Below are positions 17,383-26,674 of a stretch of DNA of 64,000 nt, piece after piece. This stretch comes from Murimonas intestini (GTDB lineage: Bacteria > Bacillota > Clostridia > Lachnospirales > Lachnospiraceae). Made by a program: the position numbers and the translations under genes. The notes under the pieces were generated by a model. The model searched no databases and was not told where the DNA came from. It saw only the letters and a list, made by a program, of their open reading frames with translations. The first letter of the stretch is position 1. Every line of letters starts with the position of its first letter. The stretch is taken from assembly GCA_003148945.1 (NCBI GenBank), contig QGGY01000005.1:325354-389353 (forward strand), in the 5' to 3' direction.

Positions 17383-18984
17383 TTAAACATCGCTGCACAA
17401 AATCAGGGTATCTCCTTTTTTAAGCATGCTGTTTCCGTCCGGAATAAAATTTTCCTGCCCCCGCCTCACCATAACTATAAGAGAACTGTCAGGGAGGGAG
17501 ATATTGTTTACAGGCTGGTTGACCCACGGATGATCTTTGTCCAGAAAGACTTCGCTTAAGTTCACATTTGAGTTGTCGGTGTAGCTGCTGCAGCTGATAA
17601 TGATGCTGTCAGAGAGCCGGATACGGGTAGAACCATTGGGGATGAGAGTTTCCCCCTCCCGCTTTACCATGACTGCCAGCATATCCTTTGGCATGGAGAT
17701 ATCAGAAAGCGTCTGTCCCACCCAGGGATGTCCTTCGCTGAGGCGCACCTCTATGAGGTTTAATTCTTTTGCATCCTGATAATCATTAAAGGTGCGAAAG
17801 ACATTGCAGTCTTTCTCTATAAGGCCCAGACGCCTGGACAAGAGGGGAAGCAGGGAGCCCTGTATGGCCACAGACAAAAGGCATACGAAAAAGGCAATAT
17901 GGAAAATATCATTTTTGGTGTATGCCGGGCTTACTACAGTTGCTATGGCGAATACAATGCTGGCTGCGCCTCTTAGGCCTGCCCAGGACACGAGGAGCTG
18001 CTGCCTGAAGGGGACCTTAAAGGGAGTCAGTATGGCAAAGACTGCCAGCGGCCTGGCCACCAGCGTCAGAAAGAGCGCTATCAGGGCTGCGCTTGGCAGG
18101 ATCAGGAGCATCTGGCTGGGAAAGGAGAGCAGGCCAAGCGTGAAAAACAGCAGGATCTGCATGATCCCGGTCAGTCCGTCAAAGAAATGCACTAGTTCAA
18201 TTTTATCTGAGATTGCACTGTTGCCCAGAATGATTCCGGCTATGTAGACACTTAAAAATCCATTGCCCCCCAGGAGCACCGGCATGGAATAGGCGCTGAT
18301 GGCTACTGCGAACACGAGGATCAGATGCATCCCGTTTGAGTGAAAGGAGAATTTCTTCATAAGAAAAGCTGTGGCGCAGCCGATGGCAGCTCCGAATGCC
18401 AGCCCGAAAAATATCTGCTTAAAAAGCAGGAGAGGCAGGCTGGCGGCGCCATTTCCCTGCATCAGTCCCAGGATGATGATGGTGAGCATATATGCTATAG
18501 GGTCATTGCTTCCGCTCTCGATTTCCAGCAGGGAAGCCAGACCTCCTGTCAGATTCAGCTTTTTTCCCCTGAGAATGGAAAATACAGAAGCAGCGTCTGT
18601 GGAGCCCAGAACAGCGCCTATGAGCAGGCCCTCCAGCAGCGAGGTCCTTAAAACGAAATAGCAGAAGACTCCTGTTATCAGAGCAGTCAGGATCACTCCG
18701 AAGGTGGAGAGCAGGATAGATTTGACAGCTACAGGCTTCGCAGCATCCCAGTTGGTGCCAAAGCCTCCGTAGAACATGATAAAAAGAAGAGCAGCAGAAC
18801 AGATATGTTCCGTGAGCCCGTAATCATCAAATGAGATGCCTGCGATGCCGTCTGATCCCATGAGCATCCCCAGAGCCAGAAACAGCAGCAGGGCAGGTAT
18901 TCCAAAACGGGCAAAGAGCTTGCTGCATACGACAGATATTATACAGATGAGTGAAACAATCAGCAGGTATTTTTCCAAACGCAT
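17383..18984 (-). CDS. Potassium/proton antiporter, CPA1/NhaP2 type, with two RCK_C domains
   Basis: A 533-residue monovalent cation:proton antiporter. The membrane part (residues 1 to about 385) has the CPA1 features GSTDAASVFSILRG and LEIESGSNDPIAYMLT with the ion-binding Asp. Two tandem TrkA_C/RCK_C domains follow (about 400-460 and 470-533) with repeated HPWVGQTLSDISMP and HPWVNQPVNNISLP segments. This is the layout of NhaP2/CvrA-like K+/H+ antiporters used in osmotic and pH balance. RBS AAAGGAGGAA. It precedes the ClC gene on the same strand with a 165-bp gap that contains a separate promoter. Confidence 0.9.
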   Translation of the reverse strand: MRLEKYLLIVSLICIISVVCSKLFARFGIPALLLFLALGMLMGSDGIAGISFDDYGLTEHICSAALLFIMFYGGFGTNWDAAKPVAVKSILLSTFGVILTALITGVFCYFVLRTSLLEGLLIGAVLGSTDAASVFSILRGKKLNLTGGLASLLEIESGSNDPIAYMLTIIILGLMQGNGAASLPLLLFKQIFFGLAFGAAIGCATAFLMKKFSFHSNGMHLILVFAVAISAYSMPVLLGGNGFLSVYIAGIILGNSAISDKIELVHFFDGLTGIMQILLFFTLGLLSFPSQMLLILPSAALIALFLTLVARPLAVFAILTPFKVPFRQQLLVSWAGLRGAASIVFAIATVVSPAYTKNDIFHIAFFVCLLSVAIQGSLLPLLSRRLGLIEKDCNVFRTFNDYQDAKELNLIEVRLSEGHPWVGQTLSDISMPKDMLAVMVKREGETLIPNGSTRIRLSDSIIISCSSYTDNSNVNLSEVFLDKDHPWVNQPVNNISLPDSSLIVMVRRGQENFIPDGNSMLKKGDTLILCSDV

Positions 18985-19001
18985 TCCTCCTTTATATTTA
19001 T

Positions 19002-19019
19002 TATGTTAATTTTAACATA
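19002..19019. promoter_or_regulatory. 18-bp dyad before the K+/H+ antiporter gene
   Basis: TATGTTAA-TT-TTAACATA is a perfect 8-bp inverted repeat ending 18 bp upstream of the antiporter start. It could be an operator; no matching regulator is adjacent. Confidence 0.4.
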
Positions 19020-19245
19020 GATCCGGGAGTAAGAAAAGCGATAACATATACGGGAATATTGATGGACACGGTATGGAAAACGGACAGGCAATTGGAAGAA
19101 ATGCTGGCTGGAGTATAAAATAATGATGGGCAAATGTTAAAGAATGATGAAAAAAAGAAAAATAATACCACTAAACTAGTAAAATACTACAAATAATTCC
19201 TTAAAACATTATGATATGATGGTTTCAATGAAAAGGAGGAGCGAC

Positions 19246-20160
19246 ATGGAAAGAAGAAAAAAGAAATCGTTTTTCAAGATATTGAAGCCGTTTTTGTTCC
19301 TGGTGCCAGTGTACTTCCTGCTGATAACCTTTAAGTACATACCATTCGGGATGGCGTTTGTAAAATCTCTCTTTAACTGGAACGGCGCCAATATGAACGA
19401 ATTCATAGGGCTGAAAAACTATGCGGAGGCATTTGGGGACAAGATGTTTCTGAACAGTATCCTGAGGGCGGGAATCGTTACAATAGTCCAGGTGATCATC
19501 GTAGTCACAGTCCCGCTGCTGGCAGCCGAACTGCTGTACGCAGTGAAATCGTCAAGGAAACAGTATGCGATCAGGACGGCTTTTACATTTCCTATGGTAG
19601 TGCCGGGAGTGGTAGTGATCCTTTTGTGGAAATGGATCCTGGCAGGCGATACGGGAGTCCTGAACAATTTCCTGAACATGGTAGGACTTGGAAATCTGGC
19701 AAAGCCCTGGCTGGGCAGTTCGGGGACGGCGCTTGGATCGATCCTGGCGATCGGTTTTCCGTGGATCGGGATGGCTATGATGGGCGGCATGCAGTTTCTG
19801 ATTTATTTCGGAGCCATACAGGGTATACCAAAAGATTATTTTGAGGCATCCCAGCTGGATGGGGCCAATATAGTACAGCGTTTCCTGAAGGTAGACCTTC
19901 CCATGCTGGCCAGCCAGCTGAAGCTGATGATCACACTTGCTATCATCAATTCGCTGCAGATATTTGATTCCATCTTTATCCTGACTAAGGGAGGACCCGG
20001 ACAGTCAACTATGGTGCCCGCTGTGTATATGTATGAGCAGGGCTTCACCTACAGAAGGATGGGATATTGTTCAGCTCTTGGCGTAGTGCTGTTTATGCTG
20101 ATACTGATTCTTACGGCGTTTAACAACAAGTTTCTGAAAAATACAGAAGCGGCTGATTAG
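19246..20160 (+). CDS. Sugar ABC transporter permease (MalF/UgpA type)
   Basis: A permease of about 304 residues with six membrane helices and the EAA loop (IQGIPKDYFEASQLDGANIVQR begins near residue 200). It is the first gene of a carbohydrate uptake locus of the CUT1 class. The start is placed at 19246 because AGGAGG lies 6 bases upstream; an upstream in-frame start at 19216 lacks a site. The partner permease follows after 13 bp. As usual for CUT1 systems no ATPase gene is in the locus; a shared MsmX-like ATPase elsewhere probably powers it. Confidence 0.92.
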   Translation: MERRKKKSFFKILKPFLFLVPVYFLLITFKYIPFGMAFVKSLFNWNGANMNEFIGLKNYAEAFGDKMFLNSILRAGIVTIVQVIIVVTVPLLAAELLYAVKSSRKQYAIRTAFTFPMVVPGVVVILLWKWILAGDTGVLNNFLNMVGLGNLAKPWLGSSGTALGSILAIGFPWIGMAMMGGMQFLIYFGAIQGIPKDYFEASQLDGANIVQRFLKVDLPMLASQLKLMITLAIINSLQIFDSIFILTKGGPGQSTMVPAVYMYEQGFTYRRMGYCSALGVVLFMLILILTAFNNKFLKNTEAAD

Positions 20161-20173
20161 AGGAGGAGATTAT

Positions 20174-20989
20174 ATGAGTAAGTTTGCACGTGTTTTTGGG
20201 AGGGTCCTTCTGGGACTTTTGCTGGCACTGACATTGCTGCCTTTTTACCTCCTGCTTGTCAACTCTTTTAAATGGAGCAAGGAAATCGTTGTGAATCCAT
20301 GGATACCCATGGGGGGGCTGCATTTTACAAATTATGTAAAAGCAGGGGAACAGATAGTAAGGCCAATGTTTAATTCACTTATTGTTACCGTATGCGTGAT
20401 CGCTCTGGTGGTATTTGTATCCACACTGGCAGCCTATGCATTTATCAGATTTAAGTTTTTCGCATCAGGGCTGTTGTATATCGGTATTATCGCTATGCTG
20501 ATGATTCCGGGGTTTGTGCTTCTGATACCTCAGTTTATACAGATCAACCAGCTGGGTATGTACAATACCTTCGCCGGCCTGATATTCCCTCCGGCAGCGG
20601 CGGGAGCAGCCACCGGGACCTTCCTGCTGAAGAGCTCCATGGAATCCATATCAAAGAGCCTCTTCGAAGCAGCAGATATGGAAGGGGCGGGGGACCTGCA
20701 TATCTTAAGCAGGATAGTAGTGCCTCTTTCCAAGCCTACTATATCTACAGTGGTGATCGTGACAGGGCTTTCAGCCTGGAATAATTATCTGTGGCCTCTT
20801 GTATCCACATCCGGGCCAGAGACGCAGCAAATCACTGTGGCGCTGACAAAGCTGATACGTTCAGCTATTGAAGGAGACGGCATTCTGTTTGCGGGTTATG
20901 TGACAGCGTCACTTCCGCTGATCATCCTGTTCTGTTTTGCCAGCAAGTCATTTGTGGCCGGACTGACACAGGGAGCTGTAAAAGGTTAA
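20174..20989 (+). CDS. Sugar ABC transporter permease (MalG/UgpE type)
   Basis: A 271-residue six-helix permease, the second half of the CUT1 channel. The EAA loop reads SLFEAADMEGAGDLHILSRI, and the N-terminal LLALTLLPFYLLLVNSFKW is typical of MalG-type subunits. RBS AGAGGAGGA precedes ATG. It forms a heterodimer with the product of the gene at 19246 in the cytoplasmic membrane. Confidence 0.92.
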   Translation: MSKFARVFGRVLLGLLLALTLLPFYLLLVNSFKWSKEIVVNPWIPMGGLHFTNYVKAGEQIVRPMFNSLIVTVCVIALVVFVSTLAAYAFIRFKFFASGLLYIGIIAMLMIPGFVLLIPQFIQINQLGMYNTFAGLIFPPAAAGAATGTFLLKSSMESISKSLFEAADMEGAGDLHILSRIVVPLSKPTISTVVIVTGLSAWNNYLWPLVSTSGPETQQITVALTKLIRSAIEGDGILFAGYVTASLPLIILFCFASKSFVAGLTQGAVKG

Positions 20990-21048
20990 TCGCAGCGCTG
21001 AAAATTTGTTATCTATTAAAATTATATTATAAATAGGAGGATTTGATT

Positions 21049-22530
21049 ATGAAGTTAAGAAAAGCAACAGCAGTGGTACTTGGAATGTCCCTGGCGGCAT
21101 CTATGGCAGCGGGGTGTGCAGGCAGCAGCACGGCGCCTGAAGAGACAAAGAACCAGGATACAGCCCAGGTCCAAAAGACAGAAGTTCAGAAGGTGGGAAA
21201 TTCTGATGAGAAGATTAAACTTGTATTTGCCCAGGATCTTGATACAAATGAACATGCCAATGAAGTAGTGAATGCAATTATCGATGAGTATGAAGAGAAA
21301 GCAGGGGTGGAGATCCAGTTTGAAGCCCTCCCGTCAGCTGACTACAGAACATGGTTGACAACACAGTTTGCAGCCGGAAAGGGACCGGATGTGTATACAG
21401 GTATTATTTATGACCTGAGCACTGATTATGACAGCGGTTATCTGTATAACTTTAAGGATCTGTATGAAAAAGAAAGCGCATATGATGCAGGGAAGGCCTG
21501 GAAGGATACACTTCCGGAATCTATTCTGGAGAGGATGTACCTCACAGAAAATGATGTGCCAGGGTACCCGTCAAGCACATCTGTAGTCAGGATCTTCTAC
21601 AATAAGACAGCTTTTGAGCAGGCAGGCGCCAAGGTACCTGAGACATGGGCAGAATTTATGGATGCATGTCAGAAATTAAAAGATTCAGGGATCACACCTT
21701 TTGGATTCCCGAATGCAACTATTGCAGATTTGTCTTGGTTATGGTTTAATAACTCTATATCAGGCCAGCTGAACAGCTCACTCGTGGATGAACTGGATGT
21801 ATCAGGAAACGGATATGTGGAACTTCAGGAGATCGCAAAAGGCGTGGATGAAGGCAAGATCGACTTTACTAAGCCGGAGCTTATAAAAGGATTTGAGCTT
21901 ATGAAGGATTTCTCACAGTACTGGACATCCGACTATAACGGACTTGACCAGAAGACAGCTATCCAGATGTTCGAGAGAGGTGAAGTAGCCATGGTTCAGG
22001 CTATGTCCATCAATCTGGCAGACATCGAGGCTGTTGTAGGAGACAGCTTTGAATACGGAGTTATGCCTATACCTGTCATCACAAAAGAGACAGCTGACAC
22101 AGCGCTTGGAAAATCTATCATCCTGGGCGGACAGCCGGACATCATCTATGCAGTAAATAAAGATCTGGAAAATGATGAAGCCAGATTAAACGCGGCAATT
22201 GATTTCTGCCAGTACATGTCATCACCGGAAGTTCAGGTACGCCTTGCAGAAGAGATCTGCAGGATCCCTCTGACAACATCTGCACAGCTTCCTGATAATT
22301 TAGCAGGCTTCACGATTGTTGAAGAGCCGCTGCGTATGCCATATTACACAGGCATCAATGAGAAACTGCGCAACTATTTCCAGAGAGCCGGACAGGATTT
22401 CCTCTCAGACGGCATCGATGTAAATGAGCTGGGCGAGACAATGAACAGCGCTTACACAGAAGTTCTGGGCGAGATCATGGCAGAGAACGGCTGGAGTGCA
22501 GACAACAACTATGGCATGGAGACGAAATAA
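21049..22530 (+). CDS. Extracellular solute-binding lipoprotein of sugar ABC transporter
   Basis: A lipoprotein of about 493 residues. The signal peptide ends in a lipobox (SMAAGCAGSS, Cys about residue 23), then a Thr/Gln-rich linker and a family-1 solute-binding fold (KIKLVFAQDLDTN, FAAGKGPDVYTG, IFYNKTAFEQAGAKVPETW). It captures an oligosaccharide or related ligand outside the cell for the two upstream permeases. AGGAGG precedes ATG at 21049; the in-frame TTG at 21043 is less likely. Its stop overlaps the start of the sulfatase gene by one base (TAATG), so the two are translationally coupled. Confidence 0.92.
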   Translation: MKLRKATAVVLGMSLAASMAAGCAGSSTAPEETKNQDTAQVQKTEVQKVGNSDEKIKLVFAQDLDTNEHANEVVNAIIDEYEEKAGVEIQFEALPSADYRTWLTTQFAAGKGPDVYTGIIYDLSTDYDSGYLYNFKDLYEKESAYDAGKAWKDTLPESILERMYLTENDVPGYPSSTSVVRIFYNKTAFEQAGAKVPETWAEFMDACQKLKDSGITPFGFPNATIADLSWLWFNNSISGQLNSSLVDELDVSGNGYVELQEIAKGVDEGKIDFTKPELIKGFELMKDFSQYWTSDYNGLDQKTAIQMFERGEVAMVQAMSINLADIEAVVGDSFEYGVMPIPVITKETADTALGKSIILGGQPDIIYAVNKDLENDEARLNAAIDFCQYMSSPEVQVRLAEEICRIPLTTSAQLPDNLAGFTIVEEPLRMPYYTGINEKLRNYFQRAGQDFLSDGIDVNELGETMNSAYTEVLGEIMAENGWSADNNYGMETK

Positions 22531-24038
22531 TGACAGACCAGAGCAGGAAAAAGCCAAATGTGATCTATATTCTGGCTGATGATATGGGGTATGGGGACAT
22601 TTCAGCCTTCAATGAAAATTGTCCTTTTAAAACTCCGAACCTGGATGGGATGTGTGAAAACGGGATGCGTTTCACAGATGCACACGCCACCTCGGCGGTG
22701 TGCACCCCATCCAGATATGGAATACTGACGGGGCGCTATAATTGGCGCTCCCGTCTGAAATCCAGCGTGATAGGCGGATATTCAGAACCGCTTATCGAGG
22801 AAGGCAGAAAAACGGTAGCCCATCTGTTTAAAGAGGAGGGCTACCGCACAGCTATTGTAGGAAAATGGCATCTGGGCATGAGCTTTGCCAAGACAGACGA
22901 CTTTTATGAAAAACCGGACTTTGATGCATGTACGGGTGTGGATTATTCAGCGCCTGTCAGTTTTTCTCCGATAACAAATGGATTTGATTATTATTATGGG
23001 ATAAGCGGCTCTCTGGATATGCCTCCTTATATCTATATTGAGAATGACAGATTCACCGCCCTCCCGGACCATATCAGTAAAGGTGAGGGCAAGGGCTTCT
23101 GGAGAGAAGGGCCCACAGCGCCGGGATTTATCCATGAAAATGTCCTGGATGAACTGACCGACAAGGCGTGCGAAAAGATAGAAGAGTACAAGGATGCGCC
23201 TTTCTTCCTGTATTTCCCTATGCCGGCGCCGCACACACCTATTCTGCCTTCGAAATCTTTTCAGGGGAAATCAGGGACAAATGAATATGGCGATTTTGTC
23301 CTCCACTGTGACGATGTTGTCGGCAGAATTGTGAAAAAGCTGAAGGATGAGGGGATCTATGAGGATACTATCCTTATCTACACTTCAGACAACGGATGTT
23401 CGCCCATGGCTGATTTCAGGGAACTAAAAGAGCATGGACACAATCCAAGCTATGTCTTCAGAGGCACAAAGGCAGACATATATGAGGGGGGCCACAGGAT
23501 ACCTCTGATCATACAGTGGCCGGCCATGATCAGGAAAGGCGCTGTCTGTACGGAGCTTGTGTGCCTGTGCGACCTGATGGCTACTATGGCAGAATATTTC
23601 GGACGCTGCCTTCCTGATAACATGGGCGAGGACAGTGTCAGCAGCCTGCCGCTCTGGCTGGAGCAGGGCCATGGCGGGGTGAGGGAGGATCTGGTGCACC
23701 AGAGCATAGACGGCTCTCTCTCAATACGGAAGGGCAGTTTTAAATTAGAGATGTGTCCTGGCTCAGGCGGATGGTCTGACCCGGTGCCGGGCAAGGAAGA
23801 CAAGAGCCTTCCCAGATTCCAGCTCTATAATCTGGAAAATGATATAGGCGAGAAGGTGAATGTGATCAGGGAATATCCGGAAATAGCCAAACAGCTGCGG
23901 GATATTCTAAAAGGGTATGTGGAGAATGGCAGGAGTACTCCCGGCAGCAGGCAGTCCAATAACGGCCAGCGCATCTGGGAGACTATAGCCTGGCTGGATG
24001 AGGATGATGACAGCCTGGAATTGTACAGCAGGGAATAA
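22530..24038 (+). CDS. Sulfatase (formylglycine-dependent, S1 type), cytoplasmic
   Basis: A 502-residue S1-type sulfatase. The N-terminal metal site is ILADDMGYGD (Asp17-Asp18), and the formylglycine motif CTPSR (Cys58-Arg62) is of the Cys type, which anaerobes mature with a radical-SAM anSME enzyme. GKWHLG (about 112) and the later TSDNGC metal ligands are present. No signal peptide or membrane helix is seen, so it should act inside the cell. Coupling to the solute-binding protein suggests that a sulfated sugar is imported intact and then desulfated. The sugar (for example mucin or glycosaminoglycan fragments) cannot be decided. No maturase gene is in the window. Confidence 0.9.
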   Translation: MTDQSRKKPNVIYILADDMGYGDISAFNENCPFKTPNLDGMCENGMRFTDAHATSAVCTPSRYGILTGRYNWRSRLKSSVIGGYSEPLIEEGRKTVAHLFKEEGYRTAIVGKWHLGMSFAKTDDFYEKPDFDACTGVDYSAPVSFSPITNGFDYYYGISGSLDMPPYIYIENDRFTALPDHISKGEGKGFWREGPTAPGFIHENVLDELTDKACEKIEEYKDAPFFLYFPMPAPHTPILPSKSFQGKSGTNEYGDFVLHCDDVVGRIVKKLKDEGIYEDTILIYTSDNGCSPMADFRELKEHGHNPSYVFRGTKADIYEGGHRIPLIIQWPAMIRKGAVCTELVCLCDLMATMAEYFGRCLPDNMGEDSVSSLPLWLEQGHGGVREDLVHQSIDGSLSIRKGSFKLEMCPGSGGWSDPVPGKEDKSLPRFQLYNLENDIGEKVNVIREYPEIAKQLRDILKGYVENGRSTPGSRQSNNGQRIWETIAWLDEDDDSLELYSRE

Positions 24039-24057
24039 CTTGTAAAGGGGATTATGA

Positions 24058-24873
24058 ATGTACGATATTCTTGTGGTAGATGATGAGAGATGGATACGGA
24101 AGGGTATCATTAAAATGATTGACGGACAGGGCAGCCTGATCGGAAATATCATGGAGGCTGACAGCGTTGAGGCGGCAGAAAGATTATTTGATGAGTGCCG
24201 TCCCCATATCATCATTTCAGATGTGAGGTTCCCTAAAGAGGATGGCTGCATCCTCTGCCGCAGGATATATCAGAAGTCCCCGAAAACCAAGATCATCATG
24301 CTGTCCGGCTATAATGATTTCGAGTATGTGAAATCAGCGCTTAATTATAAAGCAGTGGATTATCTGCTGAAGCCAGTGGCGCGGGAGGCATTAAACGATG
24401 CCATAAGAAGGAGCATAGAAGAAATCAGGATCAATGAAAAGCCAGATATTAAAAAACAGGAACAGGACCATGGCTCTGTAGCAAAGCAGCCCCAGCCGCC
24501 TGTATCTGTGACAGGAAAAAATGTGGATGATATCATCCGGCAGGTGACTGAGGACATACGCAGCAATTACGGGGAAAAGATCAGCCTGTCTGGAATCTCA
24601 GCCAAATACCATGTTAGTGAAGCTTATTTCTCCTCTATGTTCAAGAAGAGCATGGGGACTACCCTGATGAATTATCTCATGGGGTACAGGATAGAGAAGG
24701 CAAAGGAGCTGATGATGACAACGGACAGAAAGATAGTGGATATCGCAGTGCTTGTGGGGTATCCGGATATCCACTATTTTAATAAGGTCTTCAAAAAGCT
24801 GACAGGGGAGGCTCCCAGAGATTACAAGAAAAAGCTGATGATTGAACTGAAGGGTGGGGATGATGATCTATAA
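24058..24873 (+). CDS. Response regulator, receiver plus AraC-type DNA-binding domain (YesN type)
   Basis: A 271-residue regulator. The receiver (residues 1-120) has ILVVDDE, the phospho-acceptor Asp in IIISDVRFP, and the switch region MLSGYNDFEYVKSAL with KP in YLLKPVA. The C-terminal AraC-type double helix-turn-helix spans about 165-265 (SEAYFSSMFKKSMGTTLMNYL, then VGYPDIHYFNKVFKKLTG). It overlaps the histidine kinase gene that follows and very probably controls the upstream transporter-sulfatase genes when the sugar is present. Confidence 0.93.
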   Translation: MYDILVVDDERWIRKGIIKMIDGQGSLIGNIMEADSVEAAERLFDECRPHIIISDVRFPKEDGCILCRRIYQKSPKTKIIMLSGYNDFEYVKSALNYKAVDYLLKPVAREALNDAIRRSIEEIRINEKPDIKKQEQDHGSVAKQPQPPVSVTGKNVDDIIRQVTEDIRSNYGEKISLSGISAKYHVSEAYFSSMFKKSMGTTLMNYLMGYRIEKAKELMMTTDRKIVDIAVLVGYPDIHYFNKVFKKLTGEAPRDYKKKLMIELKGGDDDL

Positions 24874-26674
24874 GACATGGAAAAGCAAGGTGCAGCTCAA
24901 GGTGATCACAGGCTTTGTGCTGGCCCTGCTGCTTGTGCTTCTGGGAAATACAATTGTGATGAACCGCTTTTTCATCAGCTTTATAAAGGAGCAGAGGGTG
25001 AAATATAACTCTCAGATGATGAAGAGGACTGATTATGAGCTAAAAAGCCTGTATGACAGAGTAAACCAGTTTATGATCAATTATGGTACGGGGGAATATT
25101 ATCAGCAGCTTGCCGAGAATGACGGCAGGCTTTCTTACTATGAAAATCTCAAGCAGGAGCTGGAGGCCAGGGATAAGATACTCCAGAGAGTATATGCGAA
25201 CAATCTGTATGAAGCAGTGGATGGTATTTTATTCTACTGGGGGAAGGGCGACTATATATATGCAGGGGATTCTGTGATAAGGGAAGGATTTGTGGCTTCT
25301 GATGAGGCCTGGTACGCTAAATTCCTGGAGGATCTTGGAGAGCGCGTGGTGTATGGGCCTGTCATGGAGGATTATCTTCCGAAAAATGTCCAGAAGCAGG
25401 AGGTGCTCCTTTTTCTGCGTCCTCTGGGCGGACAGAAACAGGGCGCAAAAGGGGCTGCGATGCCCTTTATGATGATAGCTATAAAGTTTGCTGAGATCGA
25501 AGATATTTTTTCTTATTTATTTTCAGAAAATAAAGGGCTTGTCATCACTGATCTGGACGGTGAAGTGATCTATGAGAAGGGGGTAACGGAGGAACATGTT
25601 GCCCGGGCTGCGGGTCTTGATTATTCTGAACTGATCAGGAAGAGGAGTGAATACCTGACCGACTCAAAGGACGGGGCTTTTTATACAAGTACTTTACTGG
25701 ATTCTTATGGATGGGTGCTGACTACAGTAGATATGGAGAAGGAGCTGTTTAAGGATGTGAACCAGCTGGTAAGTACAGTGGACATCATTATAGCAATAAT
25801 AGCTCTGGCAGGGATCCTGATAGCCATGGCCGTATCCAGGAGGGCGCTTTTCCCCATACAGGTGCTGAATAAGATGATCCATACAATGGAAGAAGATGAT
25901 GATACATATCTGGATGTGGTGGGGGATGATGAGGCCGGGCAGATAGGTGAACGGTTCAATCAGATGAAGAAAAAGATCCAGGAGCTGAACGCCAAGAAAT
26001 ATTTATCTGAGCTAAATGAAAAAGAGGCCAGGCTTTCCATGCTGCAGGCGCAGATCAACCCGCATTTTCTCCATAATACCCTGGATAATATCTATTGTAT
26101 TGCCCAGATAGAGGAGATCGAACCTATTGTAAAACTGACGAGAGATCTCTCAGAAATGATGCGCTACAGTGTAAACTGTAAGGAGACCTTTTCCACGCTG
26201 AAGAAAGAGCTGGATCATGTCCGCGCTTATGTGGACATCATCAATGTCCGTTACGATGACAGCATAGATTATAAGGTGGAGATGGAAGAACACCTGGAAG
26301 ACGTAAGATGTATGAAGCTTTTGCTGCAGCCGCTTGTGGAAAACGCGTGGGTGCATGGAATACTGCCGGCTGCGTCCCACAGGGGCGTCATAAAAATCAG
26401 TGCAAGAGTGGAGGGGAAGGATCTTCTCATCTATGTGGAAGATAACGGGGAAGGCATGGAAGAAGAGGAAGTCATAAAGCTGAAGAAAGAACTGGAGAAG
26501 CCTGTCCTTCAGGCCCGGATCCCCCAAAACAGGGGATTCGGCATCGCGCTGATGAATGTAAATGACAGGATAAAGCTGGTGGACGGCATCAAATATGGGC
26601 TTTTTATCGAGAGTGTGAAAGGAAAAGGCAGCAGGGTGACCGTAAAGCAAAAATACGAGATCAGCACGGAATAA
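24860..26674 (+). CDS. Sensor histidine kinase (YesM type)
   Basis: A kinase of about 604 residues. It has a first membrane helix (about 12-32), an extracellular sensor domain to about 300, a second helix (about 308-328), a HAMP linker, then the His_kinase box QAQINPHFLHNTLDNIY with the phospho-histidine and the ATPase domain (NAWVHGI, DNGEGM, GFGIALMNV). It pairs with the YesN-type regulator. Starts at 24854 (GTG), 24860 and 24863 (ATG) are all possible; 24860 is chosen as a compromise and overlaps the regulator by 14 bp. Its 3' end overlaps the convergent gene by 14 bp. Confidence 0.92.
   Translation: MMIYKTWKSKVQLKVITGFVLALLLVLLGNTIVMNRFFISFIKEQRVKYNSQMMKRTDYELKSLYDRVNQFMINYGTGEYYQQLAENDGRLSYYENLKQELEARDKILQRVYANNLYEAVDGILFYWGKGDYIYAGDSVIREGFVASDEAWYAKFLEDLGERVVYGPVMEDYLPKNVQKQEVLLFLRPLGGQKQGAKGAAMPFMMIAIKFAEIEDIFSYLFSENKGLVITDLDGEVIYEKGVTEEHVARAAGLDYSELIRKRSEYLTDSKDGAFYTSTLLDSYGWVLTTVDMEKELFKDVNQLVSTVDIIIAIIALAGILIAMAVSRRALFPIQVLNKMIHTMEEDDDTYLDVVGDDEAGQIGERFNQMKKKIQELNAKKYLSELNEKEARLSMLQAQINPHFLHNTLDNIYCIAQIEEIEPIVKLTRDLSEMMRYSVNCKETFSTLKKELDHVRAYVDIINVRYDDSIDYKVEMEEHLEDVRCMKLLLQPLVENAWVHGILPAASHRGVIKISARVEGKDLLIYVEDNGEGMEEEEVIKLKKELEKPVLQARIPQNRGFGIALMNVNDRIKLVDGIKYGLFIESVKGKGSRVTVKQKYEISTE

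Noticed and set aside
19031..19047. Catabolite-response-like sequence AAGCGATAACAT before the sugar locus
   Set aside because: Only one half fits the cre consensus and it is about 200 bp from the first gene; not enough to call.
22530..26674. Sulfatase maturase (anSME) or glycoside hydrolase in the sugar locus
   Set aside because: No radical-SAM CxxxCxxC protein or hydrolase motif is encoded nearby; these must be elsewhere in the genome.
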